Part shown: positions 33,941 through 44,266 of the stretch, piece after piece
How positions within the stretch are numbered: position 1 is the stretch's first letter
How the letters are laid out: every line of letters starts with the position of its first letter
DNA from: Hysterangium stoloniferum
Taxonomy: Eukaryota; Basidiomycota; Agaricomycetes; Hysterangiales; Hysterangiaceae
Reading direction: 5' to 3'
Assembly (NCBI GenBank): GCA_015178975.1
Contig: WHVD01000011.1
Coordinates: 868,001-932,000 of the forward strand
Length of the DNA: 64,000 nt
Notes under the pieces: model-generated
Databases searched by the model: none
What the model was told of the DNA's origin: nothing
The model's input: only the letters and a program-made list of their open reading frames with translations
Position numbers and translations under genes: made by a program

Positions 33941-35624
33941 TCATCCTGTAGCTGCAGCTAAATCGTCCTTTTGTGGAGGAGCGTGTGTCCGGCCATTCTT
34001 CTTCCGTAACACCTTTCGTTGCCGTTCGTCCCCGCTGGCAGTGCCACCACCTTCCCCAATCCTCGCGCGTGCTGGCGGTAAAGTCCTGCTACGTGTCACA
34101 TTAACGCTTGCTGTACGGTTTAGCGTCGTCATCTCGCCCATATATCCCTCTACCAATCCTCCCCGGTCAGCTGTCGATTGTCTGGGCGACGGCGTTGTGG
34201 GCGTTGATAGTCCTGACAAACGTTCTGACACAGATGTGGCACGTCTCCGTGGACGCAGCCCCGACTTCTGATCTCGCTCATCCCTGCCCCGGCCGCGTGC
34301 TGTCTCCTCTGCCTTCCATTCGTCATCTGACGGTCGCGTCACGAGGACTGGCGACTCGCCCAGGCTGTCACCGCCAGCTGGAGATAGCCCGGCCACACTT
34401 GATGGTGGAGGTGGAATGTCCAACAAAAACCAATCCTGATGGGCGATCAGAAATTCGAGTACATCCTGACTCAATTTATGCTGATCTGGAGAAAGCTCGT
34501 GGTCGGGGTGAGAAAGAATGCCTGGTCGAAAGATGACCGCCAAATCTGTAGAACATATCAGAAAATTGGCCAGGCAAATCCAGATATCCTCCACGTACTG
34601 GCAGCCGTCATTAGGTTTTGGTCTGACTTGCGTGCAAATACGGACAATAAGTCCAACACATATAGTAGTAAATATTGATTTGCCCTTGGCATGGACCGAA
34701 TTAAGCGTTTAAAAGTCTGGATACATTCGTCTTGATTATATGGAATCTTGGCTATGTGACACTGATAAGATTAGGTTTACTTTGAGGGACGATGAAACGC
34801 ACAGAGTGCTCGCCGAAACTACATCAAAAATATCAGCAAGCATAGCCAACTATAGGAAAGCCTTCTCACATCGTGATAAAGGTCATGAGGAATAACTGGT
34901 TCCTGTGAAAGAAACAAAAATGGGAGATAATTTTCAGAGATAATTGCAGACTACGTGATTCCAACAACTGACGGGCATCATTGTTAAATATCGTCTGAAG
35001 ATGCTGGCGACGTCATGGGTGGTAAAGTGCCCTTGCTTGAGATCTAAGTTCTTTCCAAACTACAGACTTGTATTCAGACAAATGGTTCTTGTCCGCGAGA
35101 TCAATGTACACACACGGGGAGGCTCTTCAAAGAGCGCTTGCAAATCACGCATCCGCTTTGCAGAACCGTTCACGCGAAAAGTCCCAGATATTTCAGTTGC
35201 TGGCGGATATATGTCAGCGAGAGTTCACGCCACAACACGGTCCTCACCATTCTCTTTGAGGTGTAAGCCACTGTAAAATGGGAATTAGCCCAGTTCCTGT
35301 CGATCAAATTATAACTCACCACTTCGCCACTGTGACTGGAATGTACCCCCAGACGTACAGATCGCCATTGACACTAGCCGTAGAAATCTGAACACTGGCA
35401 TACTGGAGGCTGTCGCGTAATGGTACGCCGAATACTTTAGAACCCCCTGGTGCCCCATCCCAAATGTCAATCATGCTATTTTTGCAAGTGCCACGATACC
35501 AGGATTACGTACCTCGTTCGGGCGAAGGCTTCTTCATCCGTTGGGCTGTTGTGAAGTGCCGCCACCATGCTTTGAGGGACGCCTTGGAGGGTGGTGGTGA
35601 TTCAGGGCGACCGGTGTTTGCCAT
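33941..35624 (-). CDS. Rho GTPase-activating protein (SAC7/BAG7-like RhoGAP)
   Basis: Starts at the ATG of MANTGRPESPPPSKASLKAW (35624). Conserved blocks run KVFGVPLRDSLQYASVQIST, DLYVWGYIPVTVAK, GLHLKENG, EISGTFRVNGSAKRMRDLQ (the arginine finger is in GTFR), LKQGHFTTHDVASIFRR, YLLLYVLDLLSVFARKSDQN, NLAVIFRPGILSHPDHEL and VLEFLIAHQDWFLLDIP. The C-terminal 150 residues are Ser/Arg-rich, ending DDLAAATG. The architecture matches fungal Sac7-type GAPs that turn off Rho1 in wall-integrity signalling. Introns were placed at AC|GTAATC, near CGT|GTGTGT, after ATTCCG-type sequence near 34790, and A|GTACGT. Confidence 0.87.
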
Positions 35625-36114
35625 ACAGGCCGCGTTCAGGGTCTGTCGCCGCTGCCTTTTCTTCGTCGGCCCAGAGTTAAAGTAGCGCAATAGAGATGGA
35701 ATTGTAAGAATGATATACGTCGTTATGGAGGAGACTTCGTTGCTGGCGCAAAGGCGAGGTGTAGTGCACTGGACACAAGGCAATGACGAAAAAAGGCACG
35801 AGAAAAAGTTAACTTTGGCTAAGTATGTGTGCGAAGAAAGGAAGTGTGAAACCGAATAAAGCTGTGCTGTCTGTGTACCGCAAATGATTAGCCCGACGTT
35901 TCCCAGAACCCATGCACTATCTCAGGTACCTTCTCTCTTGTGATAAGGCCGTTGCAGACGAGGTTCAGGTAGGTCAAGAGATGAATCTGAAGCTTTTGAG
36001 GCTGGTTTACTGCTAGACTTTCTTCAAAACGACGCCCACTGGCGCCCAAAGCTGAATTGAGATGATCCCACTATGACCTATGACCAATAACAACAAACTA
36101 TGACGGTGCTACCG
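35625..36114. other. Intergenic, RhoGAP promoter
   Basis: No supported gene; contains the upstream region of the RhoGAP gene and the 3' end of the hydrolase-like gene. Confidence 0.4.
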
Positions 36115-37018
36115 TCAGTTCCTTGTTACCTCATATAGGCCCAAAATACCCCTCTTGCTCAAACAGGAACTCCAAAACTTCATAATAGGCTCCCACTCGG
36201 TCTTTGACCTCGGAATACCCTCTCCATCCTTTCCTTTGACCTCCTGAATGCTGACGTATCCTCGTTTAAAAGCTGTCAAGTCTCCCGATGACAATTTTGT
36301 CGACTCCGATCCCGAGCGGTGGAATACGAGGACAGGCGTAGTACATAAAGATGTTAGGGTGGGATACGACATCAACGGCCCACCTATAGACACTATAGAT
36401 CCTAATCGCATGTCTTGGCTTTCCGCACAACGATTTTTCCACCATCGCAACCCAAGCTCCACTGCTATGCTCCCGCCCTGTCCAAAACCAAACAAGTGGA
36501 TCTTATTAGGAGCCCATTGGCAGTCTTGCACCAAGTGATCTAAAAGTTTCTCCAGAAACTCTAATACACTGGACGGATTGGGACGGGCGAGAAGTTCACC
36601 GAAGTTATCGAAGGACTCGCACCATTGGTACGCTTCTTCATCTAGGTAGGGGACCCTGAAGCCTTAAGTGAGCCTCTTTGCGCTCTAATTTCGACACATC
36701 ACTCACTTCTCCGGCGCTCGGACAGCTAGCGTAGCAGTTTGTGGCAAGTGCAATTGTCTACCTAGCTTAGAAAAGGACACGTTGGTATCACCTAATGTCA
36801 CACAGCAATCAAATAAAAAGAGACTTTAGCAAGGGAAACAAGCTCAATGAGAGCGGAAGCAGCTCGCCCAGTCCATGCAAAAGTATCAATAAATTCTCGT
36901 CGGTTCCATCATCACTAGGTAGGTAGATATGTTTCAAAGACTTTAATGGAGTCGGTGCCTGTTTAACACGAGGAGTGGGATCCTCTAGAACGGGTCTAAC
37001 AGTCAACTCGGTGTTCAT
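36115..37018 (-). CDS. Alpha/beta-hydrolase-fold protein related to acyl-protein thioesterases, nucleophile serine missing
   Basis: The ATG at 37018 begins MNTELTVRPVLEDPTPR. LLILLHGLGDT, FSKLGRQLHLPQTATLAVRA, EEAYQWCESFDNFGELL and KIHLFGFGQGGSIAVELGLR follow the phospholipase/carboxylesterase (APT) fold. The nucleophile elbow, normally GFSQGG, reads GFGQGG: the codon at 36481-36483 is glycine (GGA on the minus strand). The segment where the catalytic Asp usually sits reads TPVLVFHRSGSES and no obvious terminal His motif follows. It is probably a pseudoenzyme or acts by another mechanism. The intron after CTGG (donor GCGAGC, ending at 36867) appears to be GC-AG. Confidence 0.75.
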
Positions 37019-37050
37019 TACGAAGAGCAAGCAATTTCAAACTCAGAAGC

Positions 37051-38150
37051 CTAAACAAAACATTGTACCACCAGCTGAAGTATGTACAAGTGTATGAAGA
37101 ATGATGTCATGTAGTATATATATAAACAACTTGGGATGTCAGGCCCGACCGCTGGGCATAGGCAATGTGGTCTTTTTTCTGTAATGGATATCAGCACTGC
37201 ATGGAAAACAAAGTCAATCCATACAACGCACAATTCCCTGACTGAAATAGACCGTCGGTGAATATTGCAAAGGTAAAATAAATGATAGAACACACCTCGG
37301 AGAACAAAATTTGTCAGAACGGCGAAGAAAAGCAGAAGGCAAATGATCACTGGACCCAGGATTTGATCTGCGAAATGTCTCTCTAACCGAGTCTTTATGG
37401 AGTGAAGCTGCAAGCTAAAACTAACCGAAATGACCTTCGTGACTGTCAGTTGGTTTCTCTACAATGTCACAACCAACTAACCTGGATAGCGTTGCTTTAT
37501 CATGGTGATTCTCTGCTGATAAATGATATATCCATAGATCTAGATATTTAATAGATTAAGTGCATTCAAATCTAGGATGATATAGCTACCATAATGCCAA
37601 TGCTAATTAATGCATATGCGTATGCAAACTTCCGCGCCATATCGTCTTTCGACGCATTGAAAAGTGCCAGCGAAAATGTTCCGAGAAGGATCGAGACATT
37701 CAAATAAGAAATCCACGCTAAAAATTCAAGATCAGGGCAAAAAATAACCATGCTTGATAGGTCTTCTACTTCGCTCGTTGGCAAACCACACCTTGGAAAT
37801 GGTAAATCCGCGTGATCTAGGGAGAAAAAAAAACCATGTACTTTGCCTTCAACCTGGATGGGAGTTGCCACTTTCTTCGGAACCCGGACTTTAGGCGGCA
37901 CGGCATTGATTGAGTGATAATCTCGAATTGTTGGCTGTTGGCCTTCAGCGTCCGCCGCCGTTTCTGGTATCCGGTCGGCGCGTGTTGATCTCTGTCGAAC
38001 ACCTACAGGGTTTCTTGGAAGATCTCCAGTCTGAAATAGCAGGTCACGAAGGGATAGTGATCCTGGTGTGAATAAACCCTTTATTGTCTGCCATGGATTA
38101 GAGCTTGCAGCGACGACTTCCTCGTCCGCGGGGTCGACATTTGCGGACAT
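37051..38150 (-). CDS. VTC1-like DUF202 membrane protein with long N-terminal extension
   Basis: Starts MSANVDPADEEVVAASSNPW. About 100 residues of a hydrophilic N-terminus precede VATPIQVEGKVWFANERT, the VTC signature before the membrane part. Three helices follow: WISYLNVSILLGTFSLALFN, AYALISIGIM and LGPVIICLLLFFAVLTNFVL. YQQRITMIKQRYPERHFADQ lies between helices 2 and 3. Yeast Vtc1 has only a short N-terminus, so this is an extended relative. VTC1 proteins form the membrane channel of the polyphosphate polymerase. The last exon is uncertain: either the frame reads through to 37051 or a final intron (GTGTGTTC) is removed. Divergent from the DnaJ gene, 197 bases apart. Confidence 0.82.
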
Positions 38151-38192
38151 GCTATAAAGAAGCGGGCGAGCTGGTTTTACTTCCGAGGTGCA

Positions 38193-38200
38193 TGACGTCA
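38193..38200. promoter_or_regulatory. TGACGTCA (CRE/ATF palindrome) in a divergent promoter
   Basis: Perfect 8-bp palindrome between the VTC1-like and DnaJ genes. bZIP factors of the ATF/CREB class bind this site; use here is inferred. Confidence 0.45.
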
Positions 38201-38224
38201 GCGCATAATCGCTGGGTCACACTC

Positions 38225-38237
38225 GAATGTTCCAGAA
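38225..38237. promoter_or_regulatory. Heat-shock element
   Basis: GAATGTTCCAGAA has three perfect alternating units (GAAnnTTCnnGAA), 110 bases upstream of the DnaJ start. This is the Hsf1 consensus and fits a heat-induced chaperone. Confidence 0.65.
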
Positions 38238-38347
38238 AGCACAAGGGTTTACTGTGAATAGCCATGTCTTTTAGTATTTACCCTCGCCCCACACCCCGTC
38301 TCTCATCTGTAACACACTAACATCTTAGCCTCTACACTACGATATCA

Positions 38348-39686
38348 ATGGGTAAAGACTACTATGCAATTCTAGGCGTTCCAAAAGACGCAGATGAAGA
38401 TGCCTTAAAGAGAGCATACAAAAAAATGGTAGGTGTATTCATCATACTGTGGATGAACTTGCTGACCCTGCTAGGCTCTGAAATGGCACCCAGACCGCAA
38501 CCCCAGTAACACAGAGGAAGCTTCCAAGCAGTTTAAAGAGGTATATAGGTCTTGTGTCATCGTCAGTGCATGGTATACTGAACGTATATATCAGGTTTCC
38601 GAAGCATTCGAAGTACTCACCGACGGTAACAAGCGTGCTGTTTATGATCAGTTTGGCGAGGAAGGTCTTAAAGGCGGTGGCCTACCACCTGGTGCTGGAG
38701 CTGGAGCTGGACCAGGAGGCTTCCCTGGGGGTGGGTTTGGCGGATTCCCAGCAGGAAACACATTCACCTTTTCGTCAACTGGCGGTCCTGGCCTTGGCGG
38801 ACATGGAAGAGGCTTCTCTCCTTCAGATCCTCAGGCAATTTTTGAGTAAGCAATTCTGGCTGGTACTTATTCTGCCTCTCTGATGATTGTATGTGGTTAG
38901 ACAATTTTTCAGAGGCTTCGGCGGCAACATGGGTGGAATGCAGGGAGCCACATATAACCAAGACGACGATATGACTGGGTTTTCCAATATTTTTGGCATG
39001 CCAGGAGGGATTCCAGGAAGAGTACCTCGTAGATCTACCTCATCGTTCCGTCCTGCCTCTCCAGATATGGGGAGGCAACCAAATGGTCCCGCGCCCGCTG
39101 AAGTTACTAGGCCGCTTAAAGTTTCACTAGAAGACCTTTACACTGGCACAACTAAACGCTTAAAAGTCAGCCGGCGCCTGATGTCAGGTCGGACAGAGGA
39201 TAAAGTTCTTGAGATTGAGGTCCAAGTATGTATGCCTATTTTACCGTACTGACTGTTTCTTATCAATTACATCAGCCCGGGTGGAAAGCTGGCACTAAAA
39301 TTCGATTCCCTCATGCTGGCAATGAGCAGCCACCCACTGGTGAAGCTCAGGATGTAGTGTTTGTCGTTGAAGAAAAGCCCCACCCTCGCTTCTCAAGGGA
39401 TGGAAATGACCTTACTACGAAATTGCAGCTACCTCTTGTTGATGCGCTTACTGGATCCGGCGGTCCTCAAATAATAGACCATCTAGATGGCCGAAAAATT
39501 CGTATTTCGCCGCCTGGGGCTGTCGTTAAGCCCGGAGCCGAAACCAAGATAATTGGTGAGGGCATGCCGATACGTAAATCTACTACAGGTCAGAATCGAG
39601 GCGATCTTATTGTGAAGTGGGACGTTGTGTTCCCCGACCGTCTGACACCAGCGCAGAAGGAGGGAGTGAAGAAAGTTCTGTCATGA
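38348..39686 (+). CDS. SIS1: Class II (DNAJB1/Sis1-type) J-protein
   Basis: join(38348..38428, 38475..38540, 38595..38845, 38901..39225, 39276..39686), 377 residues. The J domain ([21 protein letters not shown] with the HPD motif) is followed by a long Gly/Phe region ([26 protein letters not shown]) and two C-terminal substrate-binding domains ([71 protein letters not shown]). There are no zinc fingers, so it is class II. Sis1-type proteins deliver clients to cytosolic Hsp70 and are essential in yeast. A second, diverged copy follows 770 bases downstream on the same strand. Confidence 0.93.
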
Positions 39687-40454
39687 GACGACGGATGAAG
39701 GTTATCATCCACAATATAGTATTTTATAATGCACCGCGCTCGTCGCATTCGTATGTACTTTTAGCATAGAACGATACATCATGTAACACTATTCACACTG
39801 TCACTCATAATCGTAAAGAGCAAAAGTAATAAAGAACTACTATTACCTTACTGAAATGCTTCTCCAATCTGCCTCAATCTTCTCCCCATCCTCAGACGGA
39901 GTCGATAGGTTGTTGTTAATATCACATGATAACCGGAGGTGCTTGCTTTGACCGACACCACGAGGTAGTTGCGTGTTTGTATACGGGATCAGTGCCAATA
40001 TTTGTTACTGACATAACACAGGAATGATCTGCGTGACGATGACTCCTCCTACACGCCCAGTTGGCCCACCAAACTTGAGGACTGCCCGTCAACCTTATGG
40101 CGTGCCGCAGCAATGTAGTCCGAGGTCACAGGGCCCACAGTCATTTCAGCAAAGAAGAGAGTGCTAGAATCTCGAAGAAAGTGACCGTTATGGTCGCATG
40201 GATCAGCCTCGTGGTTCTCGTTTATTTCAAGAATATCGATGCTAGTTACCTTTCTTAGGTATGTACAGCATTCTTTCGCCTTTCTTTTATTGCTGGGAGC
40301 GGACCACTGCCTGCCACTCTTCCTTGTACTTCATCCTTCCCCAACTGACTCGCCTCTTGTGTGGCGAGGCGACATACTCTGACTGCGTTTTGCATTCCTT
40401 CAAGCTCTTGCACCTCATACTTATACTCATCCTTTCCAACTGATAATCTCTCTC
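39687..40454. other. Intergenic between the two J-protein genes
   Basis: No gene supported. TTTCAAGAATATCG near 40224 is only a partial heat-shock element. The 3' part should be the promoter of the second J-protein. Confidence 0.45.
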
Positions 40455-41911
40455 ATGCCCGTATCTACTACCTTCAGAGACTACTATGGTATTCTGGGTA
40501 TCACAAAGGCGGCGACCGCTGAAGAAATCAAGGGTGCATATAAAAACTTGGTATGTACCTCGTTGGTCCATTACTCATATTAAACTTACTCTCCGGTTAT
40601 TTTCTTTTCATAAGGCTCTCCAATGGCATCCTGACCGACATGCCAAAGGAAAAGAGGTGGCAGGCAGAAAATTCATCGAAGTGAGCGATTCAGCAGCTGG
40701 ATTGTCTATATTCGTCCTCATTTCCACAGATTAATGAAGCATATAAGTTCTTGATGGATAGCGGCCGTCGAGAATGGTACGACAACTTCCCCGCCACCGG
40801 TGACAAACGTCGGTCCGCTGCACCTAAAAACGAGAAGTCTTCGGGGGTTGAAGTTCCTTCCAATGAGACGCCTTCGTTGAACAAATCCAAGTCTGACTCT
40901 GGTGCGGCCCAATCAAAGGCTACTGACAAAGTCCCGGATGTGGAAGTGCCGCCACCTTCGCCTTTCCCTACGAAAAGGGCGAAATCGGAATCAGGCATGG
41001 AGAATCCAGCGCCGGCACCCTCCTCCCCATCTGGTTCGAGATTCCGCACGAAATCCGCCGGCGGAAAAAATGTAGAAGCCGAGTATGTCTCATTTCGTTA
41101 AATTATACTCGTGGAGAAGATAAATATCTGATTGGGGGATCCAGCCTTCGCGATTTCATTCATCGTATGTCGACGTCAGACAAAAAGTCCAGCAACAAGG
41201 AGCAGTCGTTCAAAAGTCACACGGTCTACGACGATAGTGATTCCGACGCGCCTTCTATCCGTACCGGTGGTGTGCAGCTCCACACGACTACGGTTGTTAC
41301 AACTGGTGTCCCATCGGAATGGATATTTCCTCTACCCCTCACCCTCGAGGAACTATTAGAAGGCACGTCTCATCGTTATCGAATCACTAGGCATCTACTC
41401 TCCGGAAAGAAGAAGAATATTGTGGTTGATGTTGATGTTGCTCCTGGATGGAAAAAAGGAACCAAAATAAGATTTGCTGGTGCTGGAAACGAGCGGCAAG
41501 GAAACCCGCCGCAAGATGTTGTTTTTATTGTTGAGGAAGCTCCCCATGAACGTTTTGTTAGGCAAGGCTCGTCACTGGTGGCTCGAGTCGATATTTCTCT
41601 TTTAGAGGCTCTCACAGGCGAAGGCAGGAACATCTTCGTTAAAGGTTTAGATGGTCAGGATATCGAAGTTAATATCCCTCCAGGGGTAGTTAAGCCTGGC
41701 GATGAATTTCGGGTAGCAGGCGCTGGAATGCCCATCCGGAAACAAGGGGCCATAGTTGGTAAAGGGGATATGATCATCAGGTATGTAATTTTTGCTGACG
41801 AGAAATCTACCACACCGTTAATCATTTGCCTGTACTAGGTGGGAAATAATATTTCCACAACACCTTTCCAAAAAGCAGATAAAGGGCTTGCGTAAAGTGT
41901 TTGCAGCGTAA
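40455..41911 (+). CDS. Diverged class II J-protein paralogue
   Basis: join(40455..40550, 40615..40680, 40730..41082, 41145..41780, 41839..41911), 407 residues. The J domain keeps HPD (ALQWHPDRHAKG, EAYKFLMDSGRREWYDNF). Instead of the Gly/Phe region there is a linker of about 150 residues rich in Ser, Pro and Lys. The C-terminal domains are recognisable (IFPLPLTLEELLEGTSHRYR, PGWKKGTKIRFAGAGNE, VKPGDEFRVAGAGMPIRK, ending LRKVFAA). Intron positions around the HPD motif match those of the upstream J-protein, so the two arose by tandem duplication. Loss of the G/F region suggests a different client handling; this is inference. Confidence 0.88.
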
Positions 41912-42542
41912 TCATGAGAGCACGCTATCCCCTAGATACTAATTTTTCTTGTCTTTCTTTTCCGGTTTATTGCTGGCATTGCGGGTCGCCTAGAAACTGT
42001 ATTCATTGTCTGATTTTTCTCTCGTTATAGTAATACTGTACAGAAGTCACAAATGGTTTACGTGGATCAAATCAAACACAAGATGATGATAATCGTTGAG
42101 AAATTTAACCCAAATGTGTTGAGGAAACGGCAAAGCCCTAGATAGTTTATTTCAGAGTTGGATAATTATAACACCCAAGCAGCCGGAGCCGCTGAGGGCA
42201 GGGACAACCCACCTGGAAGACGGCGATCAGTTAATTGCCTTTGGCACATGGTTAATATTTCCCATCTTCCGAATCCCGTCCCAAGTTCAATTCCCATTGT
42301 ATTTTTGTAACGATCCAGTAGGTGTTTGATATATCTAAAAACACTTGGAGAATAAAATCTGGTTATCAAGCACCTGCTGGATCATAGTGAGTGTAATTTT
42401 GGGTGTCACGTCACAAACGCCAATTGATTTTGGAGGTACGTACGCTCGAGTTTGGATGCTTGGGCCTTTGCCTTGTTGAATATACGCAAACCCGTAGCTC
42501 CTTTCACTGAATCTTCATTCAGAATATCTTTGCAAGGATAAG
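41912..42542. other. Intergenic, GTR2 promoter
   Basis: About 630 bases without a supported gene. Confidence 0.45.
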
Positions 42543-43963
42543 ATGTCCGCTGCACTGGGTACCTCAAATGGCAGCCTGCAGCAGGAAGACGTTTATCTCC
42601 GTCTCTCCAAAATACTCGTACTAGGGCTAAAGCGGTTCGATTTCGCCTTTGCTTTCCGCACACTGTTGTTTACTAGCACGGGGTAACGCAGAAGCGGAAA
42701 ATCATCCATGCTCCAAGTCATGTTCAAGAATTACTCCCCCAAGCAGACGCTTTATATAGAACCAACCACCAAGATTCAGAAGATGCGCATCAAGTACGCC
42801 TTCTTTTTGCTCAGAGTTCGTGTGGTCCTCATGATTTCTCTTGAATCCATGACAGCTCTGCAATTCCTCTCGAACTTTGGGACTGTCCTGGCAACGTGCC
42901 ACTTCCCACTCTGCCCCTGAACGACTTTTCCACCATTCTTTTCGTCATTGATATTCAGGCAAGTACTGGCATTCCATCTCTGCATTGCATAAAGGAAACA
43001 GTGTACCGTATAGGATAATTTCAACTACTCTATTCCTCGATTGGTAGACGTGATCACCACCGTCTACCACGTGAACCCGGAAATCAACATAGAAGTCTTC
43101 GTCCACAAAGCGGATGTATTGGCGGACGATTATAGAATCGGTAGCTATGGCTCCTTTGGCACAGGCTGACTCTGATTTCGCATCCTTTCCCAGACACAAA
43201 CCGTCACGTCCAGCAACGTATCATCGACGACCTGACAGATGCGTCTCTTGACGTCGAATCGCTCCAGCTGCAGTTCCACATAACAACCATATACGACCAC
43301 TCGATCCACGAGTCGTTCTCGCTCGTCGTGCAAAAGCTCATCGATCCACTGCCCTATCTGGAGGAACTGCTCAATGTATTCTGTGCCGTACGTCTTCTGC
43401 GCATGCCTGCGATTGCCGCGGCTAACGCCGCCACAGAACTCCCGCCTGTCCAAGGCGTTCTTGTTTGATACCAACTCTCGGATATACGTCGCGACTGATG
43501 CGTCGCCCGTTGACGCTGCCACACACAACGTCTGCTGTGATTATGTGCAGATGATGTCTCAGTTTGCACCCTTATACGCGCATGTATTCTCCCATTCAAT
43601 CACTCGTAGCATTTTAAGCTAATTGTCGAAGCCGAAACAGCGATAGTGCAAATCAACATTCGCCGGATCCCGACGAATGCTCAAGTGGCTCGGTGCGCTT
43701 AAATCCAGACACAACGTTGGCATACTGGCAAATAACAAAGTAAGGCAATCTGCATCGTACATGACTTGAAAAACGGTTGCTTATAGGAGTGCGTTTTTGA
43801 AAGAGATCTCACCATTGTTGTCCTTCTGCCATCTCAGACATACCTCTCCCGGCGCGGTCTGATCGAGTACAACTTAGTGTTCTTCAAGCAAGGGGTTCAA
43901 GAAATATTACAAGTCGATGCTGCGGAACGATCGCGACGACCGGATGTGCCCACTTCGCCATGA
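42543..43963 (+). CDS. GTR2: Rag GTPase, RagC/RagD-Gtr2 type
   Basis: join(42543..42634, 42692..42793, 42856..42958, 43014..43140, 43194..43387, 43437..43579, 43632..43739, 43804..43963), 342 residues, the usual Gtr2 length (yeast 341). P-loop LGLKRSGKSS, switch region [53 protein letters not shown] (NKxD-type motif HKAD), then the roadblock-like C-terminal domain [32 protein letters not shown] and [20 protein letters not shown]. With Gtr1 it recruits and activates TORC1 at the vacuole when amino acids are plentiful. Two introns use GC donors (42959 GCAAGT; 43580 GCATGT), and both are needed to keep the frame. Confidence 0.92.
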
Positions 43964-44266
43964 TCCACCAAGTCCCCGAAACTGTAGGCCTTTCGTTGTC
44001 CCTCTACTTAGTATACCCTGATAGACACGATCGATACAATACCCATGTATTTTCCCTGAATACTACTGCTCTTGGATACATGTATTCAATAGACTACATT
44101 GCACATGGTAGATTTATTCATAAGGATAGATACACCATGACCCCACCATTAATAGCTGGTAAATAAGGTAATATCAACTCGTTAAATATATGGTTATAGG
44201 ATATGCGGGTCGTGTTTAAGGTCCTACTCCATAGTCATACAGTTGAAGTGGCAGGAATAACATTAT

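Noticed and set aside
37018-37030. Hydrolase-like protein starting at 37030
   Set aside because: That codon is TTG on the minus strand; the first ATG is at 37018.
42406-43199. Minus-strand frames opposite GTR2
   Set aside because: They are antisense shadows; the plus strand encodes a complete, in-frame 342-residue Rag GTPase.
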